Shown here one piece after another: positions 1 to 5,817 of a DNA stretch of 7,251 nucleotides. The notes below the pieces were generated by a model. That model worked only from the letters and a program-made list of their open reading frames with translations. It ran no database searches and had not been told where the DNA came from. The DNA is from an uncultured bacterium (GTDB lineage: Bacteria; Actinomycetota; Coriobacteriia; Coriobacteriales; Coriobacteriaceae). Each line of letters opens with the position of its first letter. Position 1 is the first letter of the stretch. The translations under genes and the position numbers were made by a program. Location of the stretch: NCBI GenBank assembly GCA_905215195.1, contig CAJMPF010000086.1, positions 1 to 7,251 on the forward strand, in the 5' to 3' direction.

Positions 1-648
1 TGAGCGGTGCCCGTTGTAGCCACGTCAGTATCAACTGAAGCGGAAGTATTCTGAGCCCTAGCCGCCACCGGCGCCGGACCAACCTGAATATCTCCACGCG
101 CCCAATCACCATCGAGCGCACGCGCCACCCAGTGATAGATGGGAATCGTGAAGAAGATCAGCGCGGCAAAGGGGCCGGCACCAAACAGGAACATCAGCAA
201 AAAGAACAGCAGCCAACACACGGCCCAATACGGGAACGACTGGAACGGGCCCTTCACCGGAGTCGGACCAGCCGCACCGGTACCCGTCACCTGAGCCGTC
301 GCCGCATTGGCTGCCGCGTCACTTGCCTGCGTTGCCGCCTCGGTGGCGCGCGCCGCCGCCTCATGGGTGCGGGCGCGCTCTGCCGCCTCGGCCTCGCGCT
401 GACGAGCGCGGTCCTCGTTCTCAAACTCGATATCGTCCTCGATCTCGTCGCTCGGATTGAGCAGCTCGTCCAGACTCACACCATAGAGCTTGGCGAGCGA
501 GATCAGGTTCTCGGTATCGGGCGAGCTCTCCGCACGCTCCCATTTACTAACCGCCTGGCGCGACAGCCCCAGCTTTCGCGCCAGCCCTTCTTGGCTAAAG
601 CCCTTGCTACGGCGAAGGTCGGAGCCGCTGCGCAGTTTCTACATTCAT
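1..648 (-). pseudogene. XRE-family helix-turn-helix regulator with C-terminal membrane segment, frameshifted near its start, 3' end outside window
   Basis: An ATG at 648-646 follows a strong Shine-Dalgarno (AGGAGG, 657-652) and encodes MNVETAQRL, the usual start of this regulator family, but that frame stops at 609-607. The frame one step over is open from about 638 to the window edge. It carries a clear XRE domain: LRRSKGFSQEGLARKLG, then SRQAVSKWERAESSPDTENL, then LYGVSLDELL. An acidic stretch (SDEIEDDIEFENE), an Ala/Glu/Arg-rich linker, and a hydrophobic segment at about 130-240 (including WLLFFLLMFLF, then a second run ending near PIYHWVARAL) follow. Restoring two bases next to codon 10 (around 620-622) would join both parts with normal family spacing. 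It probably binds DNA and is anchored in the membrane; the target is unknown, possibly the divergent methyltransferase promoter. In-frame upstream of the domain there is only a CTG codon (635-633) after a TAG; the first ordinary start is GTG at 479, which would lose the HTH. It could be a recent pseudogene, a phase-variable gene or a sequencing error. Confidence 0.78.
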
Positions 649-651
649 GGT

Positions 652-657
652 TCCTCC
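652..657 (-). promoter_or_regulatory. Shine-Dalgarno of the XRE regulator
   Basis: AGGAGG lies four bases before the ATG at 648 on the minus strand. Its quality argues that the MNVETAQRL frame is the true initiation frame, so the mismatch with the downstream HTH frame is a real frameshift and not a wrongly chosen start. Confidence 0.75.
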
Positions 658-725
658 TATGTGATGCCAGCCGTGCCGCCGGACCGTTTTTGTTCTTAAG
701 GCGCCTTGCACAGTTAAAAATCTAT

Positions 726-786
726 CCGCCACCGCCAAAAGCATGCCACCTATTCTAGTGAGATTTTTGACAACTGGCGGTTGCGG
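726..786. repeat. Imperfect 12-bp inverted repeat in the divergent promoter region
   Basis: CCGCCACCGCCA at 726-737 is the reverse complement of TGGCGGTTGCGG at 775-786 with one mismatch. The arms are 37 bp apart. The right arm sits in the spacer of the candidate plus-strand promoter at 767-795, which would suit an operator for the neighbouring regulator. That role is inferred from position only. Confidence 0.45.
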
Positions 787-795
787 GCACATATG
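767..795 (+). promoter_or_regulatory. Candidate sigma70 promoter P1 upstream of the Trm9-like methyltransferase gene
   Basis: A consensus TTGACA (-35, 767-772) and CATATG (-10, 790-795) are separated by 17 bp. Transcription would start near 802 and leave a leader of about 114 nt before the GTG at 916. The -35 is perfect, the -10 moderate. Confidence 0.5.
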
Positions 796-855
796 AGCTG
801 CGGAAATGTGTCCAAACAAAGCAATGAGCCGCAGCTCGGTTGTCCCCGTTGCGGC
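795..855 (+). promoter_or_regulatory. Leader segment with two mutually exclusive hairpins
   Basis: GAGCTGCGG (795-803) pairs perfectly with CCGCAGCTC (829-837), giving a 9-bp stem with a 25-nt loop. GCCGCA (828-833) can instead pair with TGCGGC (850-855). The two stems share 829-833 and cannot coexist. This is the geometry of an attenuator or switch, but there is no clear terminator T-tract and no recognised riboswitch, so a regulatory role is inference. Confidence 0.35.
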
Positions 856-878
856 GTTAACGGTAGTATGGTCATACT
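849..878 (+). promoter_or_regulatory. Candidate promoter P2 with a palindrome over its -10
   Basis: TTGCGG (849-854) and CATACT (873-878) are 18 bp apart. The -10 is the right arm of a perfect inverted repeat, AGTATG-GT-CATACT (865-878), so a dimeric repressor bound there would block it. The start point would fall near 885, leaving about 30 nt before the GTG at 916. Confidence 0.4.
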
Positions 879-898
879 GTTTATTCCGCACCGCCAAC

Positions 899-906
899 GG
901 AGGGAG
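899..906 (+). promoter_or_regulatory. Shine-Dalgarno fixing the GTG start at 916
   Basis: GGAGGGAG lies nine bases before GTG 916. The in-frame alternatives TTG 781, ATG 793 and ATG 868 have no comparable site, and the stretch before 916 has lower GC in third codon positions than the gene body. Confidence 0.7.
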
Positions 907-915
907 TTCCGCGCC

Positions 916-1788
916 GTGAACCGCGATTTCGCCTCATCGCTCATCCAGCTCAACAACACGTTCTATCGCGAGCACTCCGCCTCCTTTTCCGATACGCGCC
1001 AGGCCCCGTGGCCCGGCTGGGTGCGCACCATGGACATCGCGCTCGAACAGCTCGACGTCGCCACGATCGAGCATCCCGTCCGCGTCTTCGATCTTGCCTG
1101 CGGCAATATGCGATTCGAGAACTTTGCCGCCGGCGGCGCACTTGCCGCCAAGGGCGTCGACGGCGCAAACCCCTCGGCAGATGCCAGCTGTCCGTTTGAG
1201 TTCTATGGTGTCGACTCGTGCCAAGACCTGGCCATCGATGCGCATGGCCACGCGCTGCGCATTCCCAACCTGCACTTCCAGGAACTCGACGTGCTCGACG
1301 CCCTCATGAAGCTCAACCCCGCCGAAACACCCGACGTGCTTTTCGACGCCCCGCTCGCCGACATCTCGGTCTGCTTTGGCTTTATGCACCACGTGCCGTC
1401 GTGCGAGTACCGCGTACGCGTGCTCGACGCCTTGGTGCGTCAGACGCGCCCGGGCGGCATCATCGCCATCAGCTTTTGGGAGTTTATGAACGACGAGCGC
1501 ATGGCGCGCAAGGCCGTTCGTGCCGAGGCCCGCGCCGAGCTCCCCCCGCCGTTTGAGGGTTACGATTCGGCGCAGTTTGAAGCCGGCGACCACCTCATTG
1601 GCTGGCAAAACGACCGCCACGCCTACCGCTATTGCCATCACTTTGACGATCAGCAGATCACCGACCTGGTGCGCGGCGTCCGTACGTTCTACAAGAGCGG
1701 CGAGGTCCCCGTGCGCGAGCTTGAGCGCTTCCATGCCGACGGTCGCAGCGGAGAGCTCAACCGCTATGTGATTCTCAAGCGTCTGTAG
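916..1788 (+). CDS. Class I SAM-dependent methyltransferase, Trm9/ALKBH8-like
   Basis: This 290-residue protein (GTG start) has a Rossmann methyltransferase core: motif I VFDLACGN (57-64) for SAM binding, an acidic residue after strand 2 in FYGVD (96-100), a motif IV region CFGFMHHVPS (153-162), and RPGGIIAISFWEF (178-190). Before the core is FSDTRQAPWPGWV (24-36), which resembles the N-terminal signature of the Trm9/ALKBH8 methyltransferases that modify the tRNA wobble uridine. The HHVPS region followed by Arg also fits their HHLS pattern, and the C-terminal GELNRYVILKRL fits their final strand. No signal peptide or membrane segment is seen, so it should be cytoplasmic. It is divergent from the XRE regulator and 120 bp before the TrmB-like gene. 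The substrate is inferred to be RNA; a small-molecule methyltransferase remains possible. The methyltransferase assignment is firm, the Trm9 link moderate. Confidence 0.88.
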   Translation: MNRDFASSLIQLNNTFYREHSASFSDTRQAPWPGWVRTMDIALEQLDVATIEHPVRVFDLACGNMRFENFAAGGALAAKGVDGANPSADASCPFEFYGVDSCQDLAIDAHGHALRIPNLHFQELDVLDALMKLNPAETPDVLFDAPLADISVCFGFMHHVPSCEYRVRVLDALVRQTRPGGIIAISFWEFMNDERMARKAVRAEARAELPPPFEGYDSAQFEAGDHLIGWQNDRHAYRYCHHFDDQQITDLVRGVRTFYKSGEVPVRELERFHADGRSGELNRYVILKRL

Positions 1789-1826
1789 GCACTGACGACT
1801 CGCCGTCGAGCCGCGCCGCAATTTTC

Positions 1827-1852
1827 GGGCAAACCATGCCCACCCCTTTTTT
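1827..1852 (+). terminator. Weak candidate terminator after the Trm9-like gene
   Basis: GGGCA (1827-1831) pairs with TGCCC (1837-1841) around a five-base loop. ACCCC and six T (1847-1852) follow. The stem is short and set back from the T-tract, so termination would be partial at best. Confidence 0.25.
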
Positions 1853-1864
1853 CAACCCATTGAC

Positions 1865-1886
1865 GGAACGTGCAGCTATGCGTTCC
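1865..1886 (+). promoter_or_regulatory. Inverted repeat in the TrmB-like gene leader
   Basis: GGAACG (1865-1870) and CGTTCC (1881-1886) form a perfect 6-bp inverted repeat with a 10-nt loop, 22 bp before the ATG at 1909. A TTGACG at 1860-1865 adjoins it but has no well-spaced -10. It may be an operator or leader hairpin; the function is not shown. Confidence 0.3.
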
Positions 1887-1908
1887 ACACTTATGACCAA
1901 GGAGCCTC

Positions 1909-2748
1909 ATGGGAGCCGTCCACGTTCGCACGCCTAAGAACTTTGTGCTCGAGGAGCGCCTGGAGCGCTACGCCGATGCGATTGAGACGAACCCCGAGGC
2001 TTATGCCGGAGATTGGCGCGAGGCTTGCGCGCCAGCTGGCAGCAAGCCCTTCGAACACCTTCACCTGGATCTTGGCTGTGGCAAGGGAACGTACCTTGTA
2101 GAGCGCGCGGCCCACGAGCCAAACACTCTCTTTATCGGTATGGACCAGGAGCCCATCTGCATCGCCTATGCCGCGCAGAAAATCTGCGAGCAGGAGCTGT
2201 CCAACGCACTCGTCCTGCCCCGAGGTGCCGCATCGCTGCCGCAGCTGTTTGCCGTAGGCGAGCTCGATGCCATCACCATCAACTTTCCCACGCCGCAGCC
2301 CAAGGCCAAGTACGCCAAAAAACGACTCGTCCATGTCGACCATCTGATGCTCTACCGCCCGCTCTTTGCAGCCGGCGCCACCGTCACGCTGCGAACCGAC
2401 AGCAAGCCATTGCGCGACTACGCCCTGGGGCAGTTTGCCGCGGCCGGCTACGATACGCTTTGGGTAAGTGACGACGTACGCCGCGACTATCCCGAGCACC
2501 CCGAGACCGAGTACGAGTGCCGCACGCGCGAGATGGGTGCCGCTGTCTGTGGCATTTGCGCCACACCCGGCGCGCAACCCAGCGATGAACAGCTCGCGAC
2601 GGGCCGCGCGCAGGAGCAAAGCCTTACCTGCTACCTGCCCGATAACCTCGATGAGCTCGCCTATGTGCCTCTGGGCATGGAGGAGGCCGTCGAGAACTTT
2701 AGAAACCGTGCCCGCAAGGACAAGAAGCGTCTGCCACAAGAGTCCTAG
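1909..2748 (+). CDS. TrmB-like tRNA (guanine-N7)-methyltransferase, variant active site and C-terminal extension
   Basis: The 279-residue protein begins at an ATG four bases after AAGGAG (1899-1904). SAM-binding motif I is LDLGCGKGTYL (53-63), followed by FIGMDQEP (75-82). The family hallmark NFPDPWPK..H.KRR appears here as NFPTPQPKAKYAKKRL (125-140). LRTD (161-164) and TEYE (200-203) match conserved TrmB positions. TrmB uses SAM to make m7G at tRNA position 46. Aligned by eye to E. coli TrmB, the equivalents of Asp144, His151 and Arg154 are Thr128, Tyr135 and Lys138, while those of Asp180, Thr217 and Glu220 are kept. Residues from about 211 to 279 have no counterpart in ordinary TrmB and end in a basic tail (RNRARKDKKRL). 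The family is clear. Whether it still makes m7G46 is not, so I withhold the trmB symbol. Confidence 0.85.
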   Translation: MGAVHVRTPKNFVLEERLERYADAIETNPEAYAGDWREACAPAGSKPFEHLHLDLGCGKGTYLVERAAHEPNTLFIGMDQEPICIAYAAQKICEQELSNALVLPRGAASLPQLFAVGELDAITINFPTPQPKAKYAKKRLVHVDHLMLYRPLFAAGATVTLRTDSKPLRDYALGQFAAAGYDTLWVSDDVRRDYPEHPETEYECRTREMGAAVCGICATPGAQPSDEQLATGRAQEQSLTCYLPDNLDELAYVPLGMEEAVENFRNRARKDKKRLPQES

Positions 2749-2813
2749 GGGCCTCTGATGGTCGCGGCGTCAGCAAACAAGCGCAAATAGGCGCCAGCGA
2801 ACGACCCTCAAAC
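2749..2813. other. Intergenic stretch with no recognised signal
   Basis: These 65 bases between the TrmB-like stop and the inverted-repeat element contain no convincing open frame, promoter or T-tailed hairpin that I can see. Confidence 0.5.
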
Positions 2814-2936
2814 CTAAGTGAGTAGACTTTTTTGCAATAGCCAAGCACAACCCGCATAACGAAAACTAAAACCGCAGGTAGAGACCTTGCGCAAAAGCCA
2901 TGTGCTCGCGATATCGCAAAAAGTCTACTCACTTAG
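2814..2936. repeat. 123-bp element bounded by 21/22-bp terminal inverted repeats
   Basis: The left arm (2814-2835, starting CTAAGTGAGTAGAC) and right arm (2916-2936, ending GTCTACTCACTTAG) are perfect reverse complements except for one extra T in the left T-run. A second symmetric pair lies further in: AGCACA (2844-2849) and TGTGCT (2901-2906). The middle has a small GGT-AGAG-ACC hairpin. The element is visibly richer in A and T than the genes around it and codes for nothing. It could be a MITE-like element (a TA dinucleotide lies one base inside each end, at 2815-2816 and 2934-2935), a structured RNA, or a large transcription-blocking hairpin. The symmetry is certain; the nature is not. Confidence 0.75.
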
Positions 2937-3057
2937 CTGACAACTGCACCAAACAGCTGGACAGAACGCCCATTTCCTGCATTTTCTCGCGCGCTGGCAC
3001 CCCGCGCCGCCGCTACGCCATAATAGTTGGCGGACAATCGCGAGAGAAAGCAAACAC
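2937..3057 (+). promoter_or_regulatory. Leader region of the helicase gene, weak promoter candidate
   Basis: CATAAT (3019-3024) is a fair -10, but the matching -35 position (near 2995-3000, TGGCAC) is poor. A start near 3031 would give a leader of about 27 nt. TCTCGCG (2985-2991) and CGCGAGA (3039-3045) form a 7-bp inverted repeat bracketing the -10. The ribosome binding site is weak: only AGAAAG (3045-3050) precedes the ATG. Confidence 0.3.
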
Positions 3058-5739
3058 ATGGCACAGACCACGACAGATACCGCCGCCAGCACCGTCTCCG
3101 GCGCCGGCGCCGCCAGCTCGTTCTCGGGCGGCACGGGAACCGAAGCCGAATTCGGCTCACTCGGTGCGCTCTCCCCCACCTGGTGGGAGCCCGAGGACGG
3201 CAGCGAGCCCGAGCCATGGCTCACGCCCGATCAGGCCTTCGAACGCTTCTTTGAATGGACGAGCGATCGCGGCATTGAGCTGTGGGATCACCAAGAAGAG
3301 GCCCTCATGGACCTGGCTGCCGGCGATCACGTCATTTTGGGAACACCGACCGGATCGGGCAAGTCGCTTGTCGCGCTGGGCATGCTCTTTATGGGCATGG
3401 CGCAGGGCAAGCGCTGCTACTACACGGCTCCCATCAAGGCTCTGGTCAGCGAGAAGTTTTTCGACCTTGTGCAGGTGCTCGGCCGCGATAACGTAGGCAT
3501 GATCACCGGCGACACGCATATCAACACCAAGGCACCCGTCATCTGCTGCACGGCAGAGATCCTTGCCAACGACGCACTGCGCGAGGGCGAAGATGCCGAC
3601 GTGGGCTGCGTGGCCATGGACGAGTTCCACTACTTTGCCGACCCCGACCGCGGTTGGGCCTGGCAGGTGCCGCTGCTCACCCTGCCCCACACGCAATTCA
3701 TGCTCATGAGCGCCACGCTCGGCGATGTCACTGCCATCGCCGCCTCACTCGAGGAACACACCGGTGCTACCTGCGACTTGGTCGTCGATGCCCCGCGCCC
3801 CGTGCCGCTGAGCTACGACTACGTGACGACCTCGCTCGAGGGCACGGTCGAGCTCGCCATGCGCCGTGGAGAGGCCCCGCTCTATATCGTGCACTTTAGC
3901 CAGGACGCCGCCCTTGCGACGGCGCAATCCCTCGCCAACTTTGGCATTGCCAGCAAGGAGCAGCGCGAGGCTATTAAGGAAGCTGCCAAAGGCACGAGCT
4001 TCTCCACGGCTTTTGGCAAGATTCTCAAGCGCCTGCTTGGATGCGGCGTCGGCGTGCACCATGCTGGCATGTTGCCGCGCTATCGTCTGCTGGTCGAGCG
4101 TTTGGCGCAGCAGGGCCTGCTGCCCGTCATCTGCGGCACCGATACGCTCGGCGTCGGCATCAACGTACCCATCCACACCGTGGTGCTCACCGCGCTCACC
4201 AAGTTCGATGGCTACAAGATGCGTCGTCTGCGCGCCCGCGAGTTCCACCAGATTGCCGGTCGCGCCGGCCGCTCGGGCTTTGATACCGAGGGCATGGTGA
4301 TTGCCGAGGCACCCGAGCACGAGATCGAGAACGCCAAGCTCATGGCCAAGGCGGGCGACGACCCCAAGAAGCTCCGCAAGATTAAAAAGAAGAAGGCCCC
4401 CGAGGGCTTTGTCACCTGGAACAAGCAGACCTTTGAGCGCCTGATCGAGACGCAGCCCGAAACGCTCAAGCCGCGCCTGCGCATCACACACTCCATGGTG
4501 ATTAGCGTGGTCGAGCAGGGCGGCGACGCCCGCGCCCGCGTGCACGACCTCATCGAAACAAGCCTGCAGACCCCTGAGGAAAAGGCAAAGCTCGAGGTTC
4601 GTGCCGACGAGATCTTCGCCACGCTCATCGACTCCGGCGTCGTCGTGCGCACCGAGGTGCCGCCCGCACCCGACGCTCCAGCTGACGCCGCGCCGGACAA
4701 CGACTATGCGCTAACGGTCGACCTGCCCGAGGATTTTGCGCTCGACCAGCCGCTCTCGCCGTTTTTGCTTGCCGCGCTGGAGCTGCTCGACCCCGAGAGT
4801 GAGACCTATACCATGGATCTGATCTCAATGGTCGAGGCTACGCTCGAGGATCCCAAGCAGGTGCTGCGCGTGCAGGAGCGCGCCGCGCGCGACCGCGCTA
4901 TGGCCGAGATGAAAGCCGACGGCGTCGAATATGAGGAACGCTTGGAGCGCATCCAGGATGTCACCTACGAAAAGCCGCTCGAGGATTTGCTCGATGCCGC
5001 CTTCGACAAGTACTGCCAGGAAGTACCTTGGGCCAACGACTACCAGCTCTCGCCCAAGAGCGTCCTGCGCGACATGTTGGAGAGCGCGAGCGACTTTAAG
5101 GGCTATATCCAAAAGCTCGGCATCGCCCGCTCCGAGGGCATTCTGCTGCGCTACCTAGCCGAGGCCTACCGCTCCCTCGATCGCACCGTGCCCATTGAGA
5201 AGCGCGATGAGCGCTTGCGCGACATCATTTCGTGGCTCGGCTTTGTGGTACGCTCGGTCGACTCGAGCCTGGTGGACGAGTGGGAGAACGCCGGCAACCC
5301 GGCGGCCCTCGACGCCGCGCCGCCGCAGGGCATCGACGAGGTCGTTGCGGACCGTCGCGGCTGCACGCTGCTGGTGCGCAACGCACTCTTCCGCCGCGTG
5401 ACCCTTGCCGCCCGCGAGCACGTTCGCGACCTGGGCGAACTCGACGAGGACTGGGGCATGAGCGAGGTCCGCTGGCAAAAGGCGCTCGACGCCTACCATG
5501 AGCAGCACGAGGAAATCCTCACCGACGGAGATGCCCGCAGCGCCGCGATGTTTACCATCGACGGGAGCGACGAGAAGACCGATCACGTGTGGCACGTGCA
5601 CCAGATTTTTGCCGACGAGGATGGCGACCACGACTTTGGCATCATGGGCGATGTCGACCTGGATGCCACGCAAGACGGCGGCGAGGTCATCTTCAAAAAC
5701 TACCGCGTCGGCTTTATCGAGGACCTGCTCGAGGGCTAG
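3058..5739 (+). CDS. Ski2-like DExH-box helicase with DUF3516-type C-terminal half
   Basis: This 893-residue protein has all superfamily 2 helicase motifs: DHQ (77-79), Walker A GTPTGSGKS (95-103), TAPIKALVSEK (123-133), DEFH (188-191), SAT (218-220), VHHAGMLPRYR (333-343), GTDTLGVGINVP (360-371) and QIAGRAGRSG (398-407). DEFH, HHAG and QIAGRAGR place it with the Ski2/Mtr4/HelY group of ATP-dependent RNA or DNA unwinding enzymes. After motif VI comes a basic run (KKLRKIKKKKAPEGFVTW, 437-454) and about 440 residues matching the DUF3516 pattern of actinobacterial helicases. The first 35 residues are Ser/Thr/Ala/Gly-rich and probably disordered; ATG 3058 is kept because the next Met (83) lies just before Walker A. 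It is cytoplasmic. The inverted-repeat element lies upstream, and the gene ends at a shared terminator facing the DUF2130 gene. The substrate is unknown. RNA is plausible from its relatives and from the two RNA-methyltransferase-like genes before it. Confidence 0.93.
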   Translation: MAQTTTDTAASTVSGAGAASSFSGGTGTEAEFGSLGALSPTWWEPEDGSEPEPWLTPDQAFERFFEWTSDRGIELWDHQEEALMDLAAGDHVILGTPTGSGKSLVALGMLFMGMAQGKRCYYTAPIKALVSEKFFDLVQVLGRDNVGMITGDTHINTKAPVICCTAEILANDALREGEDADVGCVAMDEFHYFADPDRGWAWQVPLLTLPHTQFMLMSATLGDVTAIAASLEEHTGATCDLVVDAPRPVPLSYDYVTTSLEGTVELAMRRGEAPLYIVHFSQDAALATAQSLANFGIASKEQREAIKEAAKGTSFSTAFGKILKRLLGCGVGVHHAGMLPRYRLLVERLAQQGLLPVICGTDTLGVGINVPIHTVVLTALTKFDGYKMRRLRAREFHQIAGRAGRSGFDTEGMVIAEAPEHEIENAKLMAKAGDDPKKLRKIKKKKAPEGFVTWNKQTFERLIETQPETLKPRLRITHSMVISVVEQGGDARARVHDLIETSLQTPEEKAKLEVRADEIFATLIDSGVVVRTEVPPAPDAPADAAPDNDYALTVDLPEDFALDQPLSPFLLAALELLDPESETYTMDLISMVEATLEDPKQVLRVQERAARDRAMAEMKADGVEYEERLERIQDVTYEKPLEDLLDAAFDKYCQEVPWANDYQLSPKSVLRDMLESASDFKGYIQKLGIARSEGILLRYLAEAYRSLDRTVPIEKRDERLRDIISWLGFVVRSVDSSLVDEWENAGNPAALDAAPPQGIDEVVADRRGCTLLVRNALFRRVTLAAREHVRDLGELDEDWGMSEVRWQKALDAYHEQHEEILTDGDARSAAMFTIDGSDEKTDHVWHVHQIFADEDGDHDFGIMGDVDLDATQDGGEVIFKNYRVGFIEDLLEG

Positions 5740-5760
5740 CCGAACATACTGGAACGAAAC

Positions 5761-5800
5761 AAGCGGGGCCGTTGGCAATATCGCCAGCGGCCCCGCTTTT
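5761..5800 (+). terminator. Rho-independent terminator of the helicase gene, possibly bidirectional
   Basis: AAGCGGGGCCG (5761-5771) pairs perfectly with CGGCCCCGCTT (5788-5798). A T-G wobble and TGGC/GCCA extend the stem inward around a six-base loop. TTTT (5797-5800) ends it on the plus strand. It begins 22 bp after the helicase stop and lies 18 bp from the end of the convergent DUF2130 gene. On the minus strand the tail is a weaker CTTGTTTCG, so it may also serve that gene. Confidence 0.88.
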
Positions 5801-5817
5801 GCGCTATACGCTATGCC

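Noticed and set aside
132..758. 208-codon open frame on the plus strand
   Set aside because: It is the antisense of the XRE regulator frame. Its product is a low-complexity Arg/Leu-rich sequence with no domain, and it has no ribosome binding site.
607..897. Minus-strand frame that extends upstream of the regulator's ATG
   Set aside because: The part before 648 shows no family similarity, its own start has no Shine-Dalgarno, and the ATG at 648 has an excellent one.
781..915. Longer N-terminus for the Trm9-like protein, starting at 781, 793 or 868 and including a CPRC motif
   Set aside because: None of these starts has a good ribosome binding site. The stretch holds promoter-like sequences and hairpins, and GTG 916 has a strong Shine-Dalgarno. 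The CPRC is probably chance.
934..1821. 295-codon minus-strand frame
   Set aside because: Antisense shadow of the Trm9-like gene. The domain evidence is all on the plus strand.
1891..2739. 282-codon minus-strand frame
   Set aside because: Antisense shadow of the TrmB-like gene, which carries the recognised motifs and the Shine-Dalgarno.
2814..2936. CRISPR repeat pair or ordinary terminator
   Set aside because: The two arms are inverted, not direct, and only two exist. No T-tract follows the right arm on the plus strand or the left arm on the minus strand.
3745..4545. 266-codon minus-strand frame inside the helicase gene
   Set aside because: High-GC antisense shadow of helicase motifs V and VI; no domain and no initiation signal.
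5155..5778. 207-codon minus-strand frame at the end of the helicase gene
   Set aside because: It is antisense to the DUF3516-type region and begins inside the terminator hairpin.
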